Source: an uncultured Clostridia bacterium
GTDB lineage: Bacteria > Bacillota > Clostridia > Christensenellales > UBA1242
Reading direction: 5' to 3'
Length of the DNA stretch: 41,720 nt
Assembly: GCA_947624105.1 (NCBI GenBank)
Contig: CANQIX010000007.1
Location: 1 to 41,720 of the forward strand
The position numbers were made by a program, and so were the translations under genes. The notes under the pieces were generated by a model. The model searched no databases. It was given only the letters and a program-made list of their open reading frames with translations, and was not told the origin of the DNA. Shown here one piece after another: positions 9,299 through 19,900 of this stretch; position 1 is the stretch's first letter, and each line of letters begins with the position of its first letter.

Positions 9299-9586
9299 TT
9301 AGTCGTCCTCCATCATAAGTGGAACAGCGAACGCTCCATATTTTTGTTTTGGCGCATTTGCAAGAATCTTCTCAACTGGATACGACTCTTTTGGTTCGTC
9401 TTCACGCAGAGTGTTCATATCAACTGCATCTTCAACAGAAACATCTTCGTCAACGTCAGCGTTCTTAATTTGACTTACAAATTCTTCCATCTGACTTAAA
9501 CGTCTCTGCAACACTTCAAACTCTTCATCGTCTGCTTCCAATGAAGATAGTGCAAGAATGTGTTTTACCTCTTCTTTACTAAGCAT
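9299..9586 (-). CDS. gatC: Asp-tRNA(Asn)/Glu-tRNA(Gln) amidotransferase subunit C
   Basis: A 95-residue scaffold protein that wraps around the GatA-GatB interface. The sequence MLSKEEVKHILALSSLEADDEE and the later LREDEPKES match the family's N-terminal helix and its conserved LREDEP box. First gene of the operon. AAGGAGA lies 6 nt before the ATG, a strong Shine-Dalgarno, in contrast to the leaderless genes nearby. Confidence 0.95.
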   Translation of the reverse strand: MLSKEEVKHILALSSLEADDEEFEVLQRRLSQMEEFVSQIKNADVDEDVSVEDAVDMNTLREDEPKESYPVEKILANAPKQKYGAFAVPLMMEDD

Positions 9587-9608
9587 ATTTTCTCCTTAAA
9601 ATTTATCT

Positions 9609-9645
9609 ATTTAACATTTTACAATACACCGCTATAAAATGTCAA
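9609..9645 (-). promoter_or_regulatory. SigmaA-type promoter of gatCAB
   Basis: TTGACA (9640-9645), 18-bp spacer, TAAAAT (9616-9621), predicted start near 9609, then a short leader with a strong Shine-Dalgarno. Confidence 0.75.
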
Positions 9646-9662
9646 ATAAAAGCAAATTTGTG

Positions 9663-9668
9663 TAGAAT
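9663..9668 (+). promoter_or_regulatory. Possible -10 box of the divergent small membrane-protein gene
   Basis: TAGAAT, with TGTCAA 17 bp upstream (the same bases that form the gatC -35 on the other strand). Would start transcription near 9676. Weak match on the -35. Confidence 0.35.
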
Positions 9669-9699
9669 AAAAATCTCTCTGCAATGCAAAAATATAGGT

Positions 9700-10074
9700 A
9701 TGTTAGACACAAAATCGATGCTCATCTTAAAAATACTCGCAAAGCAAAGCGCAGGCGGAAGTTATAAAATTTTTGAAAGTGCCGATCTTATCTCCTCTCT
9801 ACCCACGCGCTATCGCACCGACAGTGATGGAATCAGGCACATTTTAACGCACCTCGAACACCTTGATATGATATCAATCAAGTATGATGATGACGATGTC
9901 TATTGCCTGTCTGTATTGCCTTATGGGCTTGAAGTTCTCGAAAACACAAAACTAAAACCCGGACGAAGCGAAAAAACTCCTAAAAACAGCCTACCTGCAC
10001 TTGTTTTTATTCTATCATTTATTGGTGCATTTTTAGGTGCTTTAATCTCATATTTTTTAACTAAATTTATTTAA
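9700..10074 (+). CDS. Small tail-anchored protein with winged-helix-like N-terminal domain (second family member)
   Basis: No named family recognised. 124 residues from ATG 9700; a TTG at 9658 would add 14 residues (MCRIKIS...) that find no counterpart in the relative at 6019-6381, so the ATG is preferred. Residues 1-82 form the same small helix-helix-hairpin domain (helices about 2-16 and 42-57, hairpin around MISIKYDDDDVYCLSVL), residues 83-98 are a basic linker, and 99-121 a C-terminal membrane helix. Transcribed divergently from gatC and one of only two plus-strand genes in the window. Only AGG, 1 nt before the ATG, resembles a Shine-Dalgarno, so initiation may be atypical. Function unknown. 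Confidence 0.7.
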   Translation: MLDTKSMLILKILAKQSAGGSYKIFESADLISSLPTRYRTDSDGIRHILTHLEHLDMISIKYDDDDVYCLSVLPYGLEVLENTKLKPGRSEKTPKNSLPALVFILSFIGAFLGALISYFLTKFI

Positions 10075-10079
10075 TTTTA

Positions 10080-10175
10080 ATTATTTTTTAATTATTTTTT
10101 TAGCGTATTTTAACGAATTATTAATTATTTTTAATTTTTTTATTGTTTTTTAATATTTTTTATCAAATTTTTAAT
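10080..10175. other. AT-only stretch with roughly helically spaced T tracts
   Basis: Almost pure A/T. T runs centred near 10086, 10098, 10109, 10130, 10138, 10148, 10158 and 10170 are mostly 10-11 bp apart, the spacing that makes DNA intrinsically curved. No gene or hairpin seen. It lies between the 3' ends of radC and the small plus-strand gene. Confidence 0.5.
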
Positions 10176-10180
10176 AATTA

Positions 10181-10218
10181 AAAAAATAAAAACGGCAAGA
10201 AATTATAGTCTTAGCCGT
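10181..10218 (-). terminator. Rho-independent terminator of the giant gene-radC unit
   Basis: On the minus strand ACGGC and AAGA (one bulged T between them) pair with TCTT and GCCGT, followed by TTTTTATTTTTTT. Confidence 0.8.
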
Positions 10219-10236
10219 CTTTATTTTCACTAAATT

Positions 10237-10971
10237 TTAACCTCTAATTGCGATGTTTCGATTTAGCAGTTCAGAGTCGTAATACTCTCTTACAAGCCTG
10301 TTTTCTCTAAAACTGTATATGCCGTTTTCACCAACTATATACGAATCTAACAGCCTTATGCCACAATCAAAACACAACTTTTCAACAAGACTAAACGCCG
10401 AAAAGTCTGCTTGTGATGGATACGCCTCGCCATAAGGGTGGCAATGCGCAATCACAAACGTTGTCGGCTTGGTCGATGAAAGAAACGAGGTAAGTTCCAA
10501 AATTGGAATAGCAACCGTGTCTTGCGACATCGCCCTTATGCGTTTTTGTCCGCATAGACGCCCTGCCTTGTTGAACGATAAGAAAACCATATTTTCAGTT
10601 GTTTGGTGTCTAAGCATATCTTCAACAATGTTTATTATATCCGCAACTTTAGTAACCTTTCCAAGCGTTTTCGCTCTGGACGAAGCGCAGGCAGTGAGAA
10701 GACTTTTAAGCAATTTAATCTTCTTTGCACTGCGCTCATTTATTCCAGAGATTGTCATCAAATCACAAACTTCGGCATCGAAAATCCCACTGAGCGTTCC
10801 ATAGGCATCAAGCAATCTGTGTGCAAGCGGATTTACGTCGCCACGAGGGAAGATGTATGTAAGCATAAATTCAACAATCTGCACATTCGACAAATTGTCG
10901 ACGCCCACATCGTTAGCAAGGTCTAGCAGTCTTTTTCTGTGTCCGTCATGCTTGACATCATCATTCTTCAT
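10237..10971 (-). CDS. radC: RadC family JAB/MPN-domain protein
   Basis: 244 residues. The N-terminal helix-hairpin-helix region (HDGHRKRLLD; LMTISGINERSAKKIKLLK) is followed by a JAMM metalloprotease-like domain. The zinc motif is H176-C-H178-P-Y-G...P-S-x-x-D189, so the metal ligands are kept, but the usual HNHPSG is HCHPYG. RadC was once thought to be a recombinational repair protein; that role is now doubted and its activity is unknown. It starts 21 nt after the stop of the 23-kb giant gene, with AGGAG just before the ATG and no terminator between, so it is probably transcribed with it. In many Clostridia radC is a housekeeping gene next to mreB; here its neighbour is unusual. Confidence 0.92.
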   Translation of the reverse strand: MKNDDVKHDGHRKRLLDLANDVGVDNLSNVQIVEFMLTYIFPRGDVNPLAHRLLDAYGTLSGIFDAEVCDLMTISGINERSAKKIKLLKSLLTACASSRAKTLGKVTKVADIINIVEDMLRHQTTENMVFLSFNKAGRLCGQKRIRAMSQDTVAIPILELTSFLSSTKPTTFVIAHCHPYGEAYPSQADFSAFSLVEKLCFDCGIRLLDSYIVGENGIYSFRENRLVREYYDSELLNRNIAIRG

Positions 10972-10992
10972 TTTCCTCTCCTCATTTGTAAA

Positions 10993-13900
10993 TTATTTAA
11001 GTGCGATAAGGTTTCTTGTCTCACCATACATTCCAGCCTTTGTTACAACATCGTCCCTCGACATAAATTCAGACAAGCCACCACTATATGCTGAATAGTA
11101 CCCATATATGTTCCTTGTCCATGGGGTTCCACCATGTATTGCAACAGTGTAAGGTCCGTTAATTCCTGCAGTCGTAGTTGTGACTGTAGAGTCGGAGTTA
11201 AGAGTAACAGTTACTTCTTTTCCATTAAATTTAATGAAATAACTTAATCGCCCGGCAGATCTTTTGGTTTCTATCTTGTAGTTTGTTGGAATAGTAACTA
11301 CTCCCTCATTAACATTGTATACTTTACCATTGATATTAACTTGATTTTTATTTTTGTCAACTCTGTATTCGACATCTGAATATTTGATATATTTATAGTC
11401 TTGATTTTCAACGATGCCTAATGTTAGAGGTGTATCAACTATTACTCCATCTTGATCAAACTTCACAATAGCCTTTCCATCCTCGTTTATATAAACATTA
11501 TAGTTTTTTCCAACAGATGATATAGTTGAATCTATCTTAACATCTTCTCCACTTTCTAAAGTAATGTAATTATATGCTCCATCATCGGTTAAAACATTAT
11601 ATATAGTATCTGCTATTTCAACTGTTTTCTTTCCATCACTAGTTGTTACATATGATGTAGAATCATAATATTTTACAACTTCTTTGGATTCTCCATCTTC
11701 ATCAACCATGCTACATAAAAATCTTTGTCCGTTAACAACAACATAATCAAATGGTTCTGTCTTAGATTTTATGTCGTATGTTTTATTTTCTCCAGCAATT
11801 TGCACTTTTCTATCGTTGTTTATATAACAACTTTGCTCCTTATTACCAATTAATACTGTAGAACTTATCCTATACTCGGTTGAATCCACACCAGAATTCT
11901 GTATTACTGTGTTATATGATTCTATTCCATCTTTAACTTCGTAATTTGTATCGATTTGAACATAACCATATCCACCTTGTCCACCAACAAAATACTTGTT
12001 CCAAGTATTTTGATAATCTACTAACCAAGCTTCAAAGTGATCTCCATAGCCGACTTGACACGGATTACAGAAATGCCCATTTATTAATGTAGGTAAAGGA
12101 TAAAATAGGTTTCCAGGGAAATCATATTCTGCATGAATTTCGCCATATTGGGTATATCCATAACGAACCATGGAATCTTTTAGTCCAGCAATCGCCTCTG
12201 CCAATCCAACAACACATATTGGTACTATATACCATGCTTTAGGATTAAACCATGCAGTCACCGCAAATATAGCGCCATAGAATCCATAGTAAACAATATC
12301 ATGTGTGTTTTTCATAAAGTCTCTATTAGGAGATCCAAATACTTTGGCTAGTGCGTAAGTTAATGCATCATGGTTTGAACCATAAAGTCCTGTAGAAACC
12401 ACCCTTCCATCGCTACTACCTGAAAGTTTACCATTCATTGAAAGAACAGTATAGTCATTTGAATATGTAAACGTTGGAATCATTTGTAAGTTACCAAACA
12501 ATCTTTCACTATTATTACTCCAATAATACATTGCATAATGTTCATAGCCATCAGAAACACTATTTTTAGCAGCAACAAAATCTTTTCCGTCTTCACCGCT
12601 TGCTTGTGTAATACCTTCAAATAATCCTGATGCACCACCACCAGCAGCTGTCATATACACAGATTTACTACCTACGGAACCTCCGTAGCCATAGTTTTGC
12701 CCTCTATCCAAAACTACATCACTTCCGTTTTCTCCTAAAAGTCCAACATATCCAAGTCCGCCAGTTCCACCAGAACCCGCAAGACGTTTTTGGGTTTCAT
12801 AATTTCTGTTTCTCCTGAAGACATTTTCTCCTGTTGTTGGCATTGAACCATAGTTTCCGCCGGCTCCGCCACCTTCGGCAACACTTGAATAAGTTGCATT
12901 TGCACCATGAGCGCCATTACCACCGCTTCCTGCAACCCCAGAAGCCCCTCCAAGCACAATAGAAGTTTTGCTGTCAACTACCGAAATTGTTCCCGCTTTT
13001 CCAGCAGTTCCACCATTCTTACCATTATTAGAGAAAGTTGACGCATCAACACCATTTGCTCCGTTTGAGCCATCTCCAGAGACAAATATTGACTTGCTGT
13101 CTCCTGAAATTTCCTTAATTGTCTCAGTTACTTCAAGCAAGTTGACTCTTACATCGTTTCCATCTAGTTTATTCTTTGAATAATTTGCCACATTATCAGC
13201 ATTTCTGCCTATCAATGATACATACGAAATAATTCCTGGTAGTCTTATATTTGCTGTATCACTTGAAACAATGCTAAACTTCAAGCTATAGTTTGGATCT
13301 ATGTTTTGAGCACTTCCATACATTCTTATATTCTCAACGCTTGCATCATTATCATCATATTTATTTACTATAAATATCGATCTGTCGTTATTACTTACTT
13401 CTGTAGTTTCATTTAATTGAGCTGCTTCAAGAACAAAGCAAAATCTTGTATTAACAATTTTTCCAGATATTCCATTGCCTACACTATCAACTCTGACCGC
13501 AGGTTTCTTTTCACTCAAACTTGCATATTCAAAGATTATATAGTTATCGCCATATATTTTTGAATCGGCATTAGAAACTGTATTTGTCATAAATATATTA
13601 TCAATTAATATTACATATTTCTGACTTTGTGCCCCCAACTTCTTTTCTTTACTGTTTGACCATGTTGATTCTATATTTTCAGCTTGGATTAAGCTAGATA
13701 CTGAGGCTATTACGGTATAATAATTCCCGCCATATTTAATTCTATCAAGTTTTGATGCGACATCTATTACTAAACTTTCTACTCTATCGCCATTTTGCAG
13801 CGTTCTTACAACATCTAAATTATCAAGGTAATCATTTTCTCCTTCATCCGTTACATTCAATACGCCGTTTACAAAAGAGTTGTGTGTTGAAACATTCTCT

Positions 13901-16900
13901 CCATTGGTAGATTTTGTTTCTGTTAATGAGAAGTATATGTGATTTTCTGTTGATTGTCGGCAATAAAGCTTTAATGGCAGTCCATAAGTATCCCTAATTA
14001 TATTACTTATATCAGAATCGTCTCCACCAGTATTCAAAGTTCCATAGATATAATCATAACGCATATTATCGTTTTCATAAATGACACCGGCATCTTTATC
14101 AGCATATTCGTCTGCATCTGTTGAAATCCCAACTTCATCGTGATAATTAATCACCCCTCTTTCCGTGGCCAAATTTATAATCCCCGACTCATCATACCTT
14201 AAGGTATATTTGTTTGTCAATTCAATTGTTAAATCTGTTATCGTGTAAGCAAAATTTGATATATCAACAAACATATTTGTCATTGAAGCCCTAAAGTCTG
14301 TCGTTGTTCCTATAAGATCGAAACTTTCAATTCCACCAACATTTGAAACAACTAAAGTCTCATTTTTAGATAATTCTATAGAGTCGTTTACTACTTCTTG
14401 TTGTGCTCCTTCAACATCTTTAAACACTTCAAATTCTCCAGCCTTGTATGTAACAAATATGTGATTTCCACTACTGTCTTTATATGTATGCTGAACACAC
14501 TCATTGCCATTTTCATCTCTTCCCAGTGCAGTATACGTATGCTCCACACCTTTTGAGTCTGTATATTTATGAACTCCCGATGCTGAGAATGTATGGCGTT
14601 TCCCACTTACGTCTTCATTAAAAGTTTGGACAACGCTAACTTGATCTGGTCCTTTCTCATATTCACCCTTGTCATTTAAAGTAGCAACAGATTTAGTCAT
14701 CTCTCCTTTAATGTCTATTTTTATTGTTGTCATTTGGTTCCCTTGGGAAATAGTTTGACTGAACTCTCCCATGTTATTTGTAAACGAAGAAACCTGGTAA
14801 GGCTCAGAAGAATCGCCTTTATAATTTTTTGATGTAGGATCAAATTCTTCTTTATAATATTGATAATATTCTGGAGCGAATTTCTCAGCTACACTTCTAG
14901 ATACAGTAATCTCTGCGTTTTCATACATTACATACACAATAGGATTATTAACTGTATTTTCTTTTGTGGTGTATTCTGTAGTTGTCTTTCCTTCAGAATC
15001 TTTGCTTTTTATTATTTCTTCTCTAAACAGCAAAGGCCTATTTAATGTATATTTTACATATGTAAGGTTTTCTATTTCTTTAAATTTATTTGCAACATTG
15101 TCACGATTTTCTCCATTACTATCGCCTTCATTTTCTCTACCAGTTATTTCTATACATATGGTAGGTAGGGTTGCAAAAGCTTCAGAGTAATACTCTTTCC
15201 CTATATCATATCCCTGAGGGTCTACTTTTTGGCAAAAATATTCGTCAATAGCAGGATCTGCTTTACTATTAGTCTTAACATAAACAACATAATTGTTATT
15301 TTCATTGTCTACAAGGTAATAAGATTTTTCTGCTACAGTATTATACACATGGGTTTCAAACTTCATATTACCCGTTACACTATTCATCAAATCGTCTGCT
15401 ATATCACCAACATCCAAATCACCTACATTTGGCGTTTGCATTTCGACTTCCTGAACATCAATTCTATGTGATTGTAGCTCTCCTAACTTGTATGATGTAT
15501 AACTATTCTTAATAGTATTTCCATTCTTAATAACGTATTTTGTAACCTGCAGCTTTAAATTATTATTGTATTGTTTAGTTATTGCAATAATTTTATCAGA
15601 ATCACCAAGAATACCACCCTTTGAGTATAGGCTTCTTACAACCATATCATCCGATTCTTTAAAATTAGATATTTCTTTAAACTCGGTAGTATACTCAGGA
15701 GGATCAGATATTGAAAGTAATGTTGCAAATATAAGATCCTCTCCAAACTCTAAATCAAATACATTCTGTGCATAATATAGTTTATAATCACTTGTTACAT
15801 AAACTTGATGAGTTGCGGATACAGGAGCAGTTTCGTCAACACTAAAGAATGTAGGTGTGTAACTAATATTTCCAAATCCAGAGGAGATAATTGTGTAGCC
15901 CTCCATACCTATTTTTATAGTCATTTTCTCTACTGAATATTTTATTGGTATGTTTCTTAGATATATGCTTGAAGAGAAGGTATATCCATCCCCGCTTGCA
16001 TTTAATTCAGCCTTAGCAACAGGATTTATAGATTCTATGCTACTAACTTCAACATCAACGCTAACATTACCTCTTTGATAGATATTTATTGGTATTCTTG
16101 CCCCTGGAGTTCCTATTTTCAATTCTTCCTGATATCTAATTACTCCACTTGTTTTATATATCCTTATGTTAGAACCAGTGCCTTTATTTTCAAAGTATTC
16201 CGCAAATGCTGGAGGAACAGTTGCTCCTTCATAGGTAAATAAGATCTTATTGCTATCCTCTTGATACTCTACCCTAATTGTATCATTTACGTTTGTTAAA
16301 TTCCATCCGCGTATATATGTTCCATCTGTATTAGCTTCGTTATAACCTTTTTCAAAAGTGCCATCTTTATTAAATGCAAATGTAATAATGTCGCTTATGT
16401 TGTTTGCTCCAATGTTAACTACCAATTTATCAAAATCGCCTACCAATTCTTTGCTAAGCAAACTACCAACATCTAATACGCCTTGCTTCTCTGTATGATC
16501 CATTTTATAACCAGTTACCTCAACAATGCTCTGAGCGTTGATAGGCGTTACCGTAATACTAGTTGTGGATAAATCTGCATTTCCCCTACTAATTTCTAGA
16601 TCCTTACCTTCAGTTACATAATAAGAGTATTTCAATCCAAGAGACTTTTGATCAAGAGTTTTAACAAATTTATTGAAAGCCAACTCATCCATATTTTCAT
16701 TTGAAATTGCCATTCTTCCATAATAATCGCTTAATTCGTTTTCTTCAATGCTTACATTATATCCGGCAGAAGTTCTCGATTCGCTATCATATAGGACATC
16801 TGCATCAAGATATACAATTACATCTTTTATTGCTGGAGAATCAAAGCCGCTTGCAAGACCTGGAAGAGTTGTGAATCCTCCCTCAACTTCAACACCATCT

Positions 16901-19900
16901 TTGTAATATAAGATATAAGCAACGCCATCGACTACGGCCACATTGTCTTTTACAATTTCAACTATTGATTTAATATTGTAATTTGCAGTATAGCTTACAC
17001 TAATGTAGAAATTTTCGATTGTAGAAACATCTAACCCTGGAACTGCTTTGTTTACAGCAGCGACCAATTCACTTTCTGTGTAGAACACTTTAAATTTGAA
17101 TTGATATATATTTGGATTTTCGTTAGAATTTTCGGCAGAAATCATTCTGCTACCATTAGGTTCTATAAATTGATCCTTATCTCCTAATTTTAATGGTATT
17201 AAATTTTCGCCATCTTTATAGAAGATTGTAAATTTCAAATCTTTAACACAATTCTTTGGATTTATAGAAATTTCAGCACCTTCTATGTTTGGAAGGATTA
17301 CGTCAAATGAAACTTCAAACTCTAAGTCCGAAACATACTTAGATAATTGAGCCTCATTTTCAACCAACGAATAGCTCTTTCCATTGATATTAACAACTTC
17401 TTCATTGTTGTTTGATGTCTGCTTTTTGGTTGCAATATCGTTGTATAGATCTTTTACTGTTTTATTTCCATACGTTCCACTAACAACGTTTGAAGAATAG
17501 CCGCACAAGGCTGTAATTATTTCGTCATAAGCAATTTCGCAATTATCAAACAATTCGTTTATTTTAACAGATTCCAAACTACTTAATGCTTCTGTCGTTA
17601 AACTTTGTGTAAATTGACCTTTTGCCCCATCTGCAGTATTAAAGAATGCATTATTTTCATCGCCAGCACGATAGAAGAATGGAAGCGAGAAATAATATTC
17701 TGTAGTTCCGCCAGGGGTCATATTTTCCATATTAGTATTAATTTCTTCAAACCCATTATCTTTTTCTCTATATCCTTTCCCGTCCGTGCCTCTATTGAAT
17801 ACAAAATTTTCATAATCATTAATATGAAATTCAAGCAGGCCACTTCCGCCATTTTTATCGTTTCTCTTGCTCCAATAAATATTTTCCGCACCATTCTCAC
17901 GGCTTGGTTCTCCGTTAGTCCAACCCGGACCACCATATATATAACTTCCTTGATCCTGGATATCTATAAATTTCCAATTAGGATAATTAAGCGTATAAGT
18001 ATAGTAGTAATTTAATCTATTAGGGAATCCATAAGCATCGTATCCACTAATTTTAACTAATGGTTTTTCCCCATCACCAACATTATAATCATATAATTCC
18101 TCAATTACATAGTTTCCGTCTGGATCTGTATAGTGTGGTGCTTTCATATTGTATTGCATTACAATTTCATATTTACCTACGTTACCATCAATAACAACGT
18201 CAGAATTCTCGTTGTTTCCATTGATATAAGGGCCTTCCTCTTCTTTGTCTACACCATCATAATAACCTAATGCATAAGCATAAACTGTGCGAATAGAATT
18301 TTCCTCATTGTATACTATTGTTACAGTAATAACAGGAAGAGAATCTGAATCATTTTTCTTCGATAGCGATGTTTTTATCGAATAATTATCTTTGTTTACA
18401 TAACTGATTGCTTCGACTTTCCCGGAGTTAATAACATCGGCCATTGTTCCAAAACCTGTAGTATAACCCGCTATACCACCAGAAACTGCCGTTCCAAGAT
18501 TGTCTTTATATCCTGTGGTTACATACCCTTGGTTAAATGATTGTCTAATAGCAATCTCCGAGTAACCAACAAGACCGCCAGTAACAAGCTTTATATTTTT
18601 TGCTTTTGAAGTATCGTTATTTATTATCGAGCCAGTGTTATATGAATTGTTAATACTGTTTGTGGCGGATTTTGCATAACCAACAAGACCGCCGGCTACA
18701 CTATTCATTTCAAGAGGAGGCTCGACATCAGCATCAACTTCATAAAATTTTTTACCATCATCTGCTGTAATTACTGTGCTTGGCTCATTTAGGTTCAAGG
18801 AAAGAGAAGTTGCTTGCTCGGTTACAATGATCTTTGGAACGCCCTGAGTGGCATTTTCTGGGAAATTAAGTTGAATATCTTCCACTGCTTTAGCCGTAGT
18901 ACTCTTCCCGTCTCGAATTAAGATATTGCCTGCATTAGAAGAGTAAGAAATTTCTCCGTTTATAAGCACTGATGCAAGCCCACCAACATAGCAGCCATAA
19001 GCCGACGATAAAGTAATGTTGACTAAACTATCAACAGATTTCATATTGCCTTTCATTATGCCGACTATACCGCCGTCCAACTGCGTTTTATTTGTTGAAT
19101 TTTCAACATTAATTTTTCCTTCAACAGTTACATTGGTTAAATTACCAATCATTTTTTCAGCAAGAATGCTGTATATAACAAATTCATTACTGTCATCAAC
19201 ACTTGCGGAAGTTTTTACTGTATCTTCATTGATTAAGTTGAAGTTTTCGATATCACCACAGATCTCTTTAAACATACTTACACTAGACTTTATGATAACA
19301 ATATGATCACAACCATCGAGATAGAAAGGATTTGCCTTTGTGTTAGAAGCAATTGCGCTATATGCTTTAGTCCAAGTGCATTTATTTGTGTAATCTAGGT
19401 TTGTAGTAAGGAAGAACTTGTTGTTTCTATTTATATCAACTGTCGAGCCATAGCCACCTCGTGATTGGAAAGTGCTTGCGCTAAGTTCAACTGCACCGAT
19501 AAGCAACTCTTCATTTATTATTGCGGAGTAGAAATCGGTATATCCTTTATTTTCATCAAACAATTTCTCTACTTCTTCTACAGAAAGTCTACTATATCTG
19601 TATTCTGTGTATGCCATCTCGCTTGAATCATCTTCACCTGTAGAAACTTTTTCTCTTCTATAAACAGATATATTTCTTAAATATCCAAATCCGGTTGTTG
19701 CATATCCATAGTTTCTGTATGGAGAGAAGAACCAATATGAAGTTGATGTATTTTTACTATCGTTTGAAGGATTGCACTCTATCGAATCGTTTATTCTATG
19801 TGTAGTTGACACTGCTTTTGCGTTGATAGACATTTGATATGGTTCAATTCCGTTATTTTCAGCCAATCTATAATCAAGGCTAAATTTCTCTATTGTCGAA

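Noticed and set aside
10993-11100. A sortase (LPXTG) signal at the end of the giant protein
   Set aside because: The C-terminus reads GMYGETRNLIALK, with no LPXTG, membrane helix and basic tail in order.
12580-13085. Collagen-like repeat
   Set aside because: Gly-rich but without a regular Gly-X-Y period.
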